Shown here piece by piece: positions 42,152 through 54,748 of a stretch of 64,000 nt of DNA. Position 1 is the stretch's first letter. Each line of letters starts with the position of its first letter. The translations under genes and the position numbers were made by a program. Source of the DNA: Massariosphaeria phaeospora (lineage: Eukaryota > Ascomycota > Dothideomycetes > Pleosporales); assembly GCA_011032825.1 (NCBI GenBank), contig JAADJZ010000003.1:1116001-1180000 (forward strand), in the 5' to 3' direction. A model generated the notes under the pieces. It was not told the origin of the DNA, did no database searches, and saw nothing but the letters and a program-made list of their open reading frames with translations.

Positions 42152-42897
42152 TCAAGCTCGCACGTTATCCTGCACTATTCTCAGTGGCACAATCAGTCCC
42201 ACATAGCTGCCTATAGCTCCTATGAACAACATCAGATACTCTATAGGGGTGATATCCTTGGCGCCTACGCTCGCCTCCAGGACTGCAGCCGTCTGGCATG
42301 GGTGTATAAAGAAGACAGGCGAGTTAGTCGCAGGATGGTCCTATCAGACAGCTGAGAATGGTATCTTTAATACTCTACAGCTAAACTCACCGTGATTGAG
42401 ATGCCGCCGATGACGCCTACATTTTCAGCCTGTGCCTTGAGCTGCGGATGAATGATATTGTGGTACAGGGTTGCCATCGTGGGTGGATGTCGACAGCGAG
42501 GATCCCTGATGCTGAAGTAGAGCACAGGTACTTGATATATTGGCGAGAGCATGATGTCGAATTCGATTGTGGCTTTTAGAAATGGAGGGGGAATGAGTGC
42601 TTCCTGTCAGCGTTTAGTACACGCTTAGGCACTTCCAAATATGGCACCTACCTGGTCGTCCTCCCGTAGCTCATCCTCGTCTACCTCCACGTCCAATCTA
42701 CCACCGGTGGTATCATGGTCCTCAAGATGCAGGTCCTTTTCTATCTTCAGGTAGCTGTCTCCATCGTGCTGTACCACGTCCACGCTCGTCCAATCGGTCT
42801 GCAACCCACCCTGACCTGCATACCTCGCCGCGAGGTTTCCACACGCGCCGCCAAACTCGGACTTGGAGACATGGGGGAATGAGGGCAGGTGTGGCAT
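42152..42897 (-). CDS. ATG10: Autophagy E2-like enzyme Atg10
   Basis: Conjugates Atg12 to Atg5 in autophagosome formation. Three exons (42897-42652, 42603-42391, 42340-42152), all phase 0, join to 215 aa. Introns are 48 and 50 nt (GTAGGT/GACAG and GTGAGT/GATAG). The fold region is FDIMLSPIYQVPVLYFSI followed by GVIGGISIT; the join restores DHPATNSPVFFIHPCQTA, where the HPC cysteine is the catalytic residue. The end, EYLMLFIGAIGSYVGLIVPL, is characteristic of fungal Atg10. The stop lies 42 bp from the end of element C. It is divergent from the kinase gene. Confidence 0.92.
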
Positions 42898-43174
42898 CGT
42901 GGTGTGTGGTGGTGATGCTCGGGCGGCCGGCAGCGCGGCGTGTGGCCGCTAGCCTGCAAGTGGCCGCAACCTGGGGGAGCTCTAGCCTCCAGGCACCCGT
43001 GGCCGCTAGCCTCAGGCAAAGATAATCCGCCGCCCGCGACTCGTCTGGAAAGGCACTTCGCCCTACACCTCCATTGCTCATTGCTACACCTCCGCCAATG
43101 CCCTGTGCTTTTGACGCAGCTCTACAGCTCGAGTACCAGTTCTGATTCGTTTCTTCTAGCACGCACTGCCCAGG
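42898..43174. promoter_or_regulatory. Bidirectional promoter region, ATG10 / Chk2-like kinase
   Basis: 277 bp between the two start codons. Contains short repeats of GTGGCCGCTAGCCT (near 42945 and 43001) interleaved with a related AAGTGGCCGCAACCT. No other motif assigned. Confidence 0.5.
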
Positions 43175-45401
43175 ATGCTTCCGGCCACCGAGAAAAGCCA
43201 GCTCAAGCGAGGCCGAGTATGTTTGCTCCCACCCTTGCGCTCCCGTACCCATCGTTGGCCACCCAGCTAACCATGCCCTGTGCAGCCCTCCCAAGGCGAG
43301 CAGGTCGAGTCCAAGAAGCCGCGTCGCTCGCAGCGTCGCTCGCCCTCCCACGACCGCAGCACCGCCCTCAAGCAGGGCCAGGGCCAATTGCCGTCGCCAG
43401 TGACGAACAAGCTCTCGACTTCGCCCGACGACTACAAGGAAAACACCACTACCCCTCCTACCGTACCAAGCGAACCCTCTCATGCCGCCTTCATCCGCAG
43501 CCCGCCCCGCCCCGGTGCCGGCGGTCTGTCGTCACCTCCGTTCGACACGCAACCAACCCAGGAAGGTTCCCAGATCAGGCCTCCGAAGACCCGGCCCTAT
43601 GCAGTAGAGGATGAGGATGGCGAGGGCGTGTGGGGCTACCTCGTTCCTCTGACCGGCCGCTCGGGCGACACCCTTGTTCTCCGCCGGCGCTCTGCCTGTC
43701 CAGTGCCCCCGTCCAAGGTAGGAAAGACTTCTGGAAAAGAGCGGGTGCCACGCAAAACGTACGAGAAACAAGAGGAAGAGTATGAACAGGAGAAGCAAGA
43801 GCGTGGTGTCAACGCTGGCGGCTACCTCATTGGCCGCCATCCAGAGTGCGGTAAGCATTCCACTGGCTCCACCACGGGCAAATATCTAACCTGGCGCAGA
43901 TCGGCAGATAAACTCCCTCACAGTCTCTAACCGCCATTGCTTGCTGTTTAGTGAAAACAAAGGGGGCGACGCTATTGCTATCCTGGAAGACCTGTCAGGC
44001 AATGGAACCTTCGTGAACGATACTATCGTTGGCCGGAACAAGCGGCGGGAACTGCATGAGGGTGATGAAATTGCTGTTCTCGATGCTGCTCGCTACGTCT
44101 TCAGATACCCGATCAATCGCGATACAAACGGTTTCCAACAGCAATACACGATGCAGGAACACTTAGGCAAAGGCCACTTCGCTTCAGTCTACCTATGTGT
44201 CGAAAAGAGCTCAGGAATACGTTACGCTGTCAAGAAATTTGAGAAGTCTTCCGGACCTGGAGAGAAATCCAAGATGGAAGGTCTTCAGCAGGAAATCGCC
44301 GTTCTGATGGGCGTTAGCCACCCCACATTGCTCTGTCTCAAGGACACGTTCGACGAAGACGATGGCATATACCTTGTTCTTGAACTCGCTGCGGAAGGGG
44401 AGTTGTTCAATTGGATCGTGATGAAGAAGAGGTTGACAGAGACGGAGGCACGCAAAGTATTCGTCCAGTTATTCCAAGGTGTGAAGTACCTGGTACGTAT
44501 AATCGATCGGCTACGGGTAGAACGTATCACTAATTGAGTACAGCATGAGCGGAATATCGTCCATCGTGATATCAAACCGGAGAACATCTTGCTCACCGAC
44601 AAAGAACTCAATATCAAGCTTGCCGATTTCGGACTTGCTAAGATCATTGGCGAGGAGTCTTTCACAACTACCCTGTATGTAATACGACTCCTAACTCCAG
44701 ACCATCGACTAACGTTTTGCAGATGCGGAACTCCCTCTTATGTCGCCCCGGAAATTCTCGAGAGCGGCAACCACCGCCGGTACACTCGTGCCGTCGATGT
44801 GTGGTCTCTGGGCGTGGTCCTGTATATCTGCTTATGTGGTTTCCCACCCTTCTCCGATGAACTTTACAGCAACGACAATCCCTATACACTCTCTCAGCAA
44901 ATCAAGACAGGCCGCTTTGACTACCCTTCTCCCTATTGGGACGACGTCGGAGATCCTGCTCTGGACTTGATCGATCGCATGCTCACGGTTGATGTCGATT
45001 CTCGCATTACGATTGACGAATGCTTGGAGCACCCGTGGCTTACGCAGGACCACATAAATCCTGCAGACAGTACGGACGGCCTGACTGGTGCTATTGCGAA
45101 TCTGGACTTCTCAAAGCGCAAGGTTCACCGCGAGAGAACCCTCCTCAGTAGTATCAACGATATTCGCATCAGTCGGGTCATCGAGAGCCAGGATGGACAA
45201 CCACCACTGAAAGTGTTCGAAAAGAATCCATCGCAGCAGGGTACCAAGTCTAAAGGTGCCGTAAAGGAGACTACACCAGCAGCTAACAGGGCTCCAGATG
45301 AATTCATACAGATGGGCGGGAAAGGAGATCAACAACTCTACGACACTGTGGATGGTTCGCGGTATCCTGCCGACCCGTCAGCTGCCACAGTGAGCGATTA
45401 A
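43175..45401 (+). CDS. CHK2: FHA-domain checkpoint kinase, Chk2/Cds1/Rad53 family
   Basis: Ser/Thr kinase of the DNA-damage and replication checkpoint. Five exons (43175-43216, 43286-43850, 43900-44492, 44544-44674, 44723-45401) join in frame to 669 aa. A Pro/Ser-rich N-terminus holds SP and TQ-type sites (DTQPTQ). The FHA domain covers about residues 110-265 with IGRHPEC, LTVSNRHCLL and SGNGTFVND, the phosphothreonine-binding residues. The kinase domain (about 280-555) has GKGHFASVY, YAVKKFEK, HRDIKPENILL (D409), ADFGLAK and CGTPSYVAPE; it ends with DECLEHPWL. A basic nuclear-type tail follows. One FHA only, as in Chk2/Cds1 and unlike Rad53. Exon 1 has only 14 codons (start MLPATEKSQLKRGR). 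Confidence 0.93.
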
Positions 45402-45868
45402 GAGGCGGCACTGTGATGCAGTCTTGCGAATCTCATACTTCCTCGCGGACGGCGCAATTAGTCTTTAAATGGCTCTGGTGTTCGGTGAACCGGTCTGCGC
45501 CTTCCGTTCAAAATGACTTTGCGGGTAAGGAACACGGTATTCAGCTTCTATCACGATGCCTTCACGCCTTCGGGCCTATGATTCTCCATACAGCGAATAA
45601 GGGATGCGACGCTTTGGCCGAGGCTTTCACACATGGGTTGTATGGCGCTACCACGTGCTCGTAGTCAGAACGGGCGAGCTGTGGACAGTCAATCAACGAA
45701 TAAATACGGCGCACAAATATGCATTTTTGTAATCGACGTGATGAAGCCATATCAAATGGTGCTTGTGCTTGTGCTTGTGGAGCAGCGCTGGCGCATGCCC
45801 GTGTCGTCAGTTGATATCTAGTGCTAGTGCGCTTGTGGCCAGAAACAGACCTCGGAAGGGAAAGGCGG
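45402..45868. other. Intergenic, last normal sequence before AT-rich repeats
   Basis: 3' flank of the kinase gene; no gene recognised. Includes a short CTTGTG tandem near 45762-45780. Confidence 0.5.
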
Positions 45869-45870
45869 TA

Positions 45871-46335
45871 ACGTGTCTGTGCGCGTGCCGAGCTACCCAT
45901 CACCAAAACACCGAAATCCCCCTAACTTTGACGCGTCTTAACTCCACCAACATGGAAGCAATCGACGATACAATTAATGCGATCGAATCTTTGAACCTAA
46001 GAGAATCATTCTTGTATAGAAAAATCGCTGCCACCTATAATGTCAACAAAACTACGTTATCCCGAAGGCACAAGCGCGTTCAGGCCTCTAATAAAGCTAA
46101 AAAGATTAATTAACAGAAACTTAACCTATAGCAAAAGCAGAAGCTTGTATAGTATATCAAAGAATTATCAAAAAAACATATACTTTCTATAAAAGAGATA
46201 ATACAAAATTTCGCATTAGTAATAGTCTAGAAACTAGTTAGTAAAAGCTAGGTTATGCGCTTTATTAACTAGCACAGCATTTATTTTATATTACAATAGA
46301 TAGTTAGCATAGACAGCAATTGCTACAAAGCTAAC
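45871..46335 (+). pseudogene. Fot1-type transposase start, element H (5' part intact, rest mutated)
   Basis: From ATG 45952 a frame of 49 codons reads MEAIDDTINAIESLNLRESF and KIAATYNVNKTTLSRRHKRV, close to the N-terminus of element A's transposase. After about 46110 stops accumulate (TAA and TAG at Gln-like positions), and the base composition drops sharply. A TA followed by ACGTGTCTGTGCGCG at 45869-45885 may be the left terminus. No right end was identified. Confidence 0.6.
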
Positions 46336-46499
46336 TTAAAAAATAAATATTGCTTCTATTTTTAGCTTTTATATAGCAAAATTGATTAATATTAAATAAA
46401 TTCTCGTTATAACGTACTTTACGAGTTCGCTGCCTACACGAGTTCGCTGCCTACTTTTGCCAAGCTCCTACCAAAACTACTCTATTCTAGCGCAAAACA

Positions 46500-46800
46500 G
46501 CTTACTTTAGCTCTATATAAAACAATGCAACTTAAGATATTATTTAGAGTTTACTTTTACTGCTTGCTTACACGTACGCGCGTTATGCCTAGTTTAATTG
46601 CACCGCTCGCAGCGCTTTTAAGATAGTTCACCTGCTCTAGCGCGCACCTGCGTTTTTAGCTTTTTTGTATTACTACGCGCTTTAAACTTCTGTAGAGCAG
46701 TTAGACGAGCTTTATTCTTAACTATCAAAGTTCTTTTTACCTAAACTCGCTTTCTTTTATGCGATCTACGCTGCGTAGCAGCTTTATTTGCTGCTCGAAG
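46500..46800 (-). pseudogene. Pogo-like transposase of element G, C-terminal part
   Basis: Minus-strand remnant with a degenerate zinc knuckle ending RHNARTC near 46570-46600 and a basic stretch, parallel to elements B and C. Full of stops. Confidence 0.55.
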
Positions 46801-46810
46801 TAAAAGAGGA

Positions 46811-47088
46811 TCGCCTAGGAAAGCAGGTTCCAAATAAAAAATGTAATGAATTCGATAGAGTTTATCTACAGCGCGGACAAGAGAGCTCTATATACTTTAT
46901 AGTTAGTTAGCTTTCAAATTACCTGCGGAGCGCTTTTGAAGGCTATGTAGAAACTTAATACCGCAAGGCCTTCGTTAACTAGAAACTAGCGAGGCTTTTT
47001 TAGGTATCGTCGAAGCTGTTACGTACAGCGTTAATAGCTACTAAAGTCTTACGACTAAAGCAATTTATAGAGCTTTCAGCCTATTACA
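46811..47088 (-). repeat. 278-bp LTR (3' LTR of the minus-strand gypsy element)
   Basis: Direct copy of 52487-52764 and inverted copy of 61135-61412; all three are 278 bp and differ by scattered, mostly C-to-T or G-to-A changes. Confidence 0.85.
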
Positions 47089-50000
47089 TAAGCTTTCTTT
47101 TTAATCTATAGCAATTTACTTACTTCGCTAGCGTCCTAGCGTCCTTTCTAAAGGCGTGCTGTTTTGAAAGTCTTTTAGCAATTTTCTATCGGCGTTCTAG
47201 TAGGCCGCTGAAAATTCTTGCTAAGTAGATAAAGCTTTTGTGTTTTCGAGTTCTAGCGCTAGTTCCTATGTAGGCTAGTTATAGCTAGTCCATTTGACCT
47301 AATATTCTAGCTTTTGGCTTTTTTTAACTTTTTTCTAGCGCTTACTTGTAATGCGCTTAACTAGCTATTCTTGCTCGCTTTCTACGGTAACGCTTCTTAG
47401 GCGCTAATCAAATACTGTCTAGCTCTTTAAAGAATTGTTTGCTGCAAGTCTAAGCCTATCTATTAGAAATGTTGAATTTATTTTAAAAAGTGTGTCTAAA
47501 ACTACGTTGCCTAGAAACTTAACTTGTAAAACTGTATATTTGCTATTTTTTTAGTTTAGTTTCTTGCTTAGGCGCCTATTAGAGATGTGTTTTTTGTATT
47601 GCAACTACACTTTATTTCCTACTCGAAGCAGCGGCGCCTCTTTTTTATGTCAATTTGCTTATTTTTTTTGCTTCTATTAGGCCTTCGCCATAGCAGCTTG
47701 CGCGAAGTCGATAACTTTTTTTATCTTTTTAGCTATTTTCGCTGCGCTTCGCTAAGGGTCTAGAGTTGCCTAGTAAAGCGTATCCGCTTTTTTCTCTACT
47801 TGAAGCTAGATTAAGTCCATCTCGTAACTATGCTAGAAAAAAAAGAAGCTTACTTTTGTTAACACTACTTTTTGTTTTTAGATTGCAATTTGTACAATAG
47901 AGCATAGCTGCGCTTAGTTTTTTTAGTTTCAATTTACAAACGGCCTTAAAACAGTTTTAATTATTAAATTTGCTTTTTCTGTAGCTTCGTTAGTTTCTAG
48001 GTAAAAAGCTGTAGATAGCTGCTTTACAATCCTAAGCTCTTTGCAAAGCGTTTTTTAAAATTCACTTACAAATTGTGCTCTTTAGTTAGAAACAATAGCG
48101 TTAAAGAGCTAGTAGTAAGCTACTACTTTTTTAATAAATACTTTTGCTACAGTTGCTGCGTTAATTTTCGCTATAAAAATCAAGATTATATTCTTGCTTA
48201 ATTAGTTTGTAATAACTAGTAGATTCGTGCACTTTTCGCTTTTTGACAAGTTAGTAATAAAGTTTATAAAAAGTTCTTTCTAGATTCTGTCTAGAACAAA
48301 GAGCGAGCGAAAAAAACTACTTTTTATTTTCTGCTATAGTTTTGCTCGTTTACATGCATCGCAGTTGGCAATGTACTATCAAATGTCTAAGCTTATTTTT
48401 AGCTAGAAGAAATCTCTTTTGAGAATATTGTAGGTGTTTTTTTTGCTAGAGTGCTTTGCGATAGGCGAGTTGTAAGCTCTAAAAATTAATCTAGTGCGCA
48501 GTTAATACGTTTTTAGCACTTATTTCTTTTTTTAATAAAAAAGCGCGTCGTTTTTAACAGCGCAATCTGCTAAAAACGCCTTTAATTAAAGGCTCAAAAG
48601 AAACTTTCTACGAGTACTTTCTTTAGTTTAGCTTTTTTTTACGGCTTCTAAGGCTTCCTAGTACAAATCGTCTTTTTAAACTCTTTTATTTTAAAGTTTA
48701 TCTAAAAACAGCTTTTTTGTATTATTCTTAGAATTGTTTTTTGTGCTAGCATTTTTTTTTTGTCTAGCAGCATTTCGTTTAAAACCTGCAGCATTCTGCT
48801 TCTTAGAGCCTACACTTTTAATCTAAAAAAAAACGTTTTGCTTTAGAGCTTCTACTACATTTGTTTTGTAAAAAGCATTAAGCTTACTAGCGAGTACATT
48901 TAGCGTTAGAATTAAGGTGCTATAAAGCGAGAACGCGCGGATTACGCTTAAAGTTTCTTTTGTAATGTTATTCTTGTTTAACACACTAGTTAGTTTGAAA
49001 AGTTAGAATTTACAGCTTTTTAGCTAAACATTGTTCTAGTTTTAAAGAAAATCCTGCTCTTTTTGTAAAAAAGCGTTTGCTTTTTTATTAGCCGCTTTAG
49101 AGCAGTACACAAACTTTAAGTTGTATTTAAAAAAAATGTTCGCCTAGCGGACATGTTGCTTTGTTAGTAACCTTGCTATAGTAAAGTACAAAAAGTTTTT
49201 GTAATTAGTATAGACTATAATCTTTAGCACTGCTTTAAGCTTCGCTTTTTATTTAGTAATGCATTTAATTACTGCTAATAATTCTTTGTTGTAAATAGTG
49301 TAGTTAGACTTTGCAAGTAACATTTTAGCAAAGTAGTAAGCTACTGCTTGCTACAAGTTGTTTTTTGCTTTTTAAAAAAGCGCTTTTTTAGTAGCTATTC
49401 TTAAAGCGTCCGCTTTAATAGCAGTCTTTAAATTAAAGTCAAAATAAGCTAATAACAGCTTAGATATGAACTTTTTCTTAAGCGTGTTAAACGCTTCTTG
49501 TTGTTTAAGCTCTTAACAGAATTCAACGCTTTTTCTTGTTAACTTTGTTAGTAGAGAAACGATTGCAGAAAAAGCGCAAATAAACTGCTAGTAAAAGTTT
49601 GCAAAACTAACGAAGCTTTGTACTTTTTTAACTAAGGCTAGAGCCTTTTATTCAAAAATCGCGCAGACTTTTTTTAGATCTATGCTAATTTCTTTGCCTA
49701 CTTTGATAATAAAACTAAAGTATTTAGTTTTAGTTACTTCAAACTTGCATTTCTTAATATTAAGTTGTAACCTCGCTTTTTTTAACTTGTTAACAACTTT
49801 TTTAACACGTTGCTAGTAGTTTTTTTAAAAACTTTTAAAGTAAATAAGTATATTATTTAAGTATGCAAAAGCGTTAACGTTAATGTAATTACGCAAGATG
49901 TAGTTAATAAATTGCTAAAACGTACTCAAAGCGTTAGCAAGGCTAAATAAGCAAACTATTTATTTGTACAATTTAAATCTTGTACAGAAAGCTGTTTTTT

Positions 50001-52486
50001 ACTTGTTTTCTTTAGCAATTTAGACTTTGTGAAAGGCCTAGATAACGTCTAGCTTAGTAAACTATTTAGCTTAGCTAATCTAATTTAGAGTTTTGTAAAT
50101 TAAAGGCAGCGAGTATTGGTTTTTTTTCGTAATAGCGTTGAGCGCTTAATAGTCTACGCAAAAGCGTAGCTTTCTACTAGGTTTCTTTGCAAACAACACT
50201 AGCGCTTCGGCCTAAAAGCAACTTACTCTAATAAACTCGCAATTTAAATGCGCAGTAAGCTGCTTTTGCAAGACTAATAGTTTGTTTTTAAACATGTTAT
50301 ACAAAAGTCTCTATAAAACCTCTGCTTCTTTTTTGTTTTTTTTAATTAGTTTAATGCCGTAGTTTATTAGGCTTTGGTAAAGAGATAATTTGTTAGCCTC
50401 AAACTGCATAAACGCTGTATACTAATTTTTTATTTAGTTAAGCAGCGTTAGGCGTAGGTTGACTACTACTTTAGTCTAAAGAGCTTTCTAAATGTCCGCT
50501 ATAAACGCAGCGAAGATTTTAACGCTAGAGTTTTTTCTTTTAAACTGCTGCATTATTATTTTAAACGCAGCTGCGAACACTTGCTAGAGCTTTTGTTTAA
50601 GCTTTTTTTCTTTCTAGCTTCGCACGCGTGTTCTAGTTGAATAGATGAAAATCGATTTTTTTGCCGAAGCTAGCGTTACCTAGCTTCTGTTTATCTATAA
50701 GCGCTCTAAGATAATATCGTATTTGTTATTCTTAGTTATAACGTACGCTTAAACTGTTTGTTTGTGCCTATTTAGGTTTATTGTAAACTAAGCAGCTTTT
50801 GTAACTTTAACAACTTGTTCGCTAATGCTTACTACAAGCTTTTCTTTTATTAAAATACGTAAAAAACGGTTTTTTTTATAAAACTTTTTGCTAACAAGAC
50901 TATAAGTAGTGCACCTAAAGTCGAGCATTGCTAAAGCAAAAATAAATTGATTAATAATTGCATGTACTGTAAGTAGTTTCCTGTTCGGCTAGCGCTAGCG
51001 AAACTTTAGAAAATTATCTAATAAAAAAACTGTGTTTTTTTTCTACTATTCTTAACCGCGCTTTTGGTTAGAAGTGTTTAGTTTTCTAAGTCTTTAGACT
51101 CGAAAACTTTTTTAACTTTTGCTATTGTCTTAACTAGTTTAAAAGTTGCTTTTTAAGTTGTAGCGAGCTTCTTTAAAGCTGCGAGCTTACATTTATTAAA
51201 CATGTAAGTTGCTAAACTACATTAGAAGCAAAAGTAATTTTTTTGTTGTTTCGTTATTTCTGCGTTGTTTGCTTATTTGGCTCGCTTTTTTTTCTTGTTG
51301 TTAGTAGCCGCGCGGATTGCCTAGGTAGCAATCTTAGTTGCTAGCTCTTAGTCTATAGCCTTTGTGTTGCTTATTAATTAATTTAGTACTATTCGCTACT
51401 AGTTGTTTGCCTTCGCGCGGTTTAGGTTTTTTTCAATCTAGGTAACCTGTTCTATTAGGTCCTAGAGTTGCTATGCTAGGAAAACAATAACGCTAACTAT
51501 TTTATTCTGTAGATTAGCGCGAAGCCTTGCTTTGTACTAGTTTTTTAATGTAGCTACGTTGCTCGTTATTTTTGCGTTGTACGCAAGGCGCATGAATTTC
51601 TTATTGTACTTTTAAAAGAACATCTTCTTCTGCCTAAAAGTAAAAAGTTAGTTGAGCGCTTTTTGCGCTTGCATGTAGTTTTGGTAGTGCCTATTAAAGT
51701 ACTTTTAAAACTTCTTTGCCGTTTCGTTATAGTGTTTCTAATACTAGGCGAGTTTAGTAGTAGCTGCTTGCTTTGTTAAGCAGTTGTAGATGTAGCCGCA
51801 TAAGTTCCTAATTAGATTCTCGTTATTAAGCATCTTGTCTTTTACTTGGACTTTAAACTGTCCGTAGTTTGACTTTGTTTCGTTAAACTAGGCTAGGTTA
51901 AGCATTTTGTTGCGCTTTGTAATTAGCGTAGAAGCTTTTAGAATACTAAGAGAAGTTAGCGGTGTTGCTAGCGTAGCTCTTTTTTTCTTCTAGAGAATTC
52001 GAACCTAATTTTGCAGTATTTTAATAAGTGCCTAAGCTTTTGCACTTTCGTTATTAACTAGCTGCTTAGGATTTGAAAGTTCTGCGAGGACTAGCTTCGC
52101 TGCTAGTAGCTAATCGTTTGTTACTCTTTTAGGTAGTTCTATTACGAGTTTTGTAACGAATATTTTCATATATGTAGCTTTCGCTGCATTGAAACAAATC
52201 TCTCAAGTTTCTACATTAAGTTTGTTGTTATTTATTAGCTTTTGTAGAGCTTTTTTAATTGCTTCGCTGCTTTGGCTTTTGCTTTCTAGCTTGCAGGCTT
52301 TTACAACTAGCATCTAGATATACTTATCCTAAGTGCTGTTTATCGTAGCAATTTAGTTTTAAAAACTTTTTTTGCTGCGTTTTAGAGTTTTTTAGAAGTT
52401 GCTTTTAACTTCTAAAAGTGTTGTACTTTTTAAAAATCTCACGACCTTTACTGCGTAGAAATTAATTAAATTTAAATAAAAGAAAA

Positions 52487-52764
52487 TCGCCTAGGAAAGC
52501 AGGTTCTAGATAAAGAATGTAATAAATTCGATAGAGTTTATCTACAGCGCGAACAAGAGAGCTCTATATACTTTATAGTTAGTTAGCTTTCAAATTACCT
52601 ACGAAGCGCTTTTGAAAGCTATGTAAAAACCTAATACCGCAAGGCCTTCGTTAACTAGAAACTAGCGAGGCTTTTTTAGGTATCGTCGAAGCTGTTACGT
52701 ACAGCGTTAATAGCTACTAAAGTCCTACGACCGAAGCAATTCATAGAGCTTTCAGCCTATTACA
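52487..52764 (-). repeat. 278-bp LTR (5' LTR of the minus-strand gypsy element)
   Basis: Partner of 46811-47088; the boundary with element G sequence is just after ATTACA at 52764. Confidence 0.85.
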
Positions 52765-52779
52765 CAAAGCTTTGCAATT

Positions 52780-54170
52780 TTCTTTTGCGCTAATACTAGC
52801 TTATGCGCGATAATTGCTGCTTTTTTTAAAACTTTCTTAAAGGCTTTTACTACAGACGTTGGTAAGCTATCTATATACCTCTAAATTCTTGCTTTTACAA
52901 GCGTTAATTGCGACTTTAGTTTAAAAGTATTGCTTAGAGTTTGCAACTGCTAGGGCTTGTTGTTAATAGGCAGTAGTAGTAATAGAGTACGCAACTAAAC
53001 GTTAAAAGCTGTTATAACCTATTCTAGGTTAAATAGAACTAATCTAGCGCTTCGAAACTCTTTTTGAATATTACTAAAAGTAATTGCAGCATTATAGGCG
53101 CGTATGAAGCATAGTAAAAACTTAAGTTTTGTAATATAAGTAATTTAGTTGCGCATAAAATCTTTAGCTTAGCGCTCGTACGCTTTTTTTAAGAAAGCAA
53201 AACAACTTACATTAAAAAGCTGTAGAAAGTGCAATAAGTGCGAAAGCATGCAAATAGTAATAATCTTGTTTTTCTTGTAGTATTGCTAGAATTCAAGCGA
53301 GTCGTAGCTTTTATAGCCGTTAATTGCGAGTAGTTAGTAGCTACTAACTACTCTTTTCTTTGTATGCTTATCAAAGTGCTTTAACTACTTAAAACTAAGC
53401 TTATTCGTTGTCTAGCCGTTTTTAGAGACCGCAATAACTTAGTTCTAGAGTAGGTTATTTTCTTTATACTAGGCAAAGAAGTAGTAGTAGCTTTTGAAAA
53501 TAATAAAAAGTAGAATAAGCTACTTTGTTGCGTTGATGCTTTAGATAACTATTGTCTACTCTCTATTGCCTTGCTGTACTACTTTTAGCCGTTCTCGTTT
53601 CTCTAAAGCTATAACAACTGCTCTAGTTAATATCTAGCCTATTATAAAGCCTGCTTTATTAAAGTTATACGTGTCTTTATTCTAGATGCTGTACTTAGCT
53701 TTGATATTAGCTACTAGGCTAAACTAGCTTTAGATAACTTTTAGATTCTTGCAAAATGCTTTTTTATAATTGTACTTGCGATTGAATTTTATTGTAAACT
53801 TAAAGCAGCTCTTAACCTACGTACTAGACTAGTTTAAGCTAACCTAGCCTAGATTGCGCTTTGCGCGTAAGAAATTAGCTATATTAGCTACAGCTGCGAG
53901 CCTAAAGAGAAATCCGCGCGTAATAAGCTTAAGTATATACTTAATAACTACTTTCTCTTTAAGCTTAGTTAGATTCTTTAATTTAAGCTAGCGATTTGCT
54001 TGTAAAAAGCGTTCGGCGTATTAATTGCTTAGTGTTTTTTAAAAGACGTTATAGATAGCTGCAGCGCGTTGCTAAAAAAGTATTGCATTTTGTTTAAAAG
54101 CTTAAAGAGCAGTTTGTACCTAGCGTTTCTTAGAAAGTTTTATTTAGTATTGTTGTTAAAGCATCGCGTA
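52780..54170 (-). pseudogene. Pogo-like transposase of element G, N-terminal and catalytic part
   Basis: Degenerate minus-strand match to the element B and C transposases, including a remnant of the DETSF catalytic region and LDGHES-like stretch near 53310. Too many stops for any product. Confidence 0.5.
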
Positions 54171-54370
54171 CATAGATAGAGTTAGTAGAAGCTTAGCAAA
54201 AGTAAGTAGCAAACTCGTGTAAGCAGCGAACTCGTAAAGTACGTTACGTACAATATAAATAAAAAAAGCTTTATAATTAGTATTATAAGTAGATTAAAAA
54301 AATATTTAGCTAAAAAATGTAAAAAAAGAAAAAAGTTAAAGCATTGCTTTAAAACAAAAGCTGCGCATAG

Positions 54371-54748
54371 ATGTTATTAGAAGTGTTTTTTTACTAACGG
54401 TAATTGTAATTGAACTTAAAGATTTTGCCTAAGAAATTGTTCTATGTTTAGAAAGCTTAGTAACAACAAAAAAAAACAATTTCAATTCTATTTTAAATAG
54501 AATAACAAAGTAACAATTTGTTGCTTATAGATCTAATCTATGTATAAAATGTACTTAGAAAAGTTAACTACAAAGAATTTAAATTGTAAAAAAAACTTTA
54601 CTAATTTATATAGTTCTATAATTCTTTGCTAAAAGCGTTTTACTTAGTTTGCTTAGTGCGCTTAGTTGCTAAGCGCTTTAAACTAGCTAAGCGCTTGCTA
54701 CTTAGTATACTTAGTTCGCTAAAACTCTAATCGCACTAATTACTATTA
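54371..54748. repeat. Direct repeat copy 1 (~378 bp), possible solo LTR
   Basis: Begins TGTTATTAGAAG and is repeated at 55831-56206 with many transitions. Contains several TTAGTTGCTAAGCGC-like words. The pair could be LTRs of a small element or two solo LTRs; no target duplication was found. Confidence 0.5.

Larger units (their letters stand above)
46811..52764 (-). mobile_element. Ty3/gypsy LTR retrotransposon, RIP-mutated
   Basis: Two direct repeats of exactly 278 bp (46811-47088 and 52487-52764) bound a 5.4-kb interior. Read on the minus strand, the LTR begins TGTAATAGG and ends CCTAGGCGA. The interior around 50220-49930 in reverse encodes the reverse transcriptase core also visible in the inverted copy at 63720-64000 (RFCVDYQALNAITKK). 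Every frame is broken by TAG and TAA. It sits inside element G. Confidence 0.85.
46412..54244 (-). mobile_element. Element G: pogo-like transposon split by a gypsy retrotransposon
   Basis: Ends begin ACGTACTTT, followed by two identical 17-bp units ACGAGTTCGCTGCCTAC; the same is inverted at 54190-54244. Flanking TA at 46410-46411 and 54245-54246. Heavily AT-rich. Confidence 0.8.

Noticed and set aside
42722..43614. Long frames overlapping the ATG10/kinase promoter
   Set aside because: They overlap exon 1 of ATG10 and exons 1-2 of the kinase in wrong frames and have Arg/Ala/Pro-rich shadow composition.
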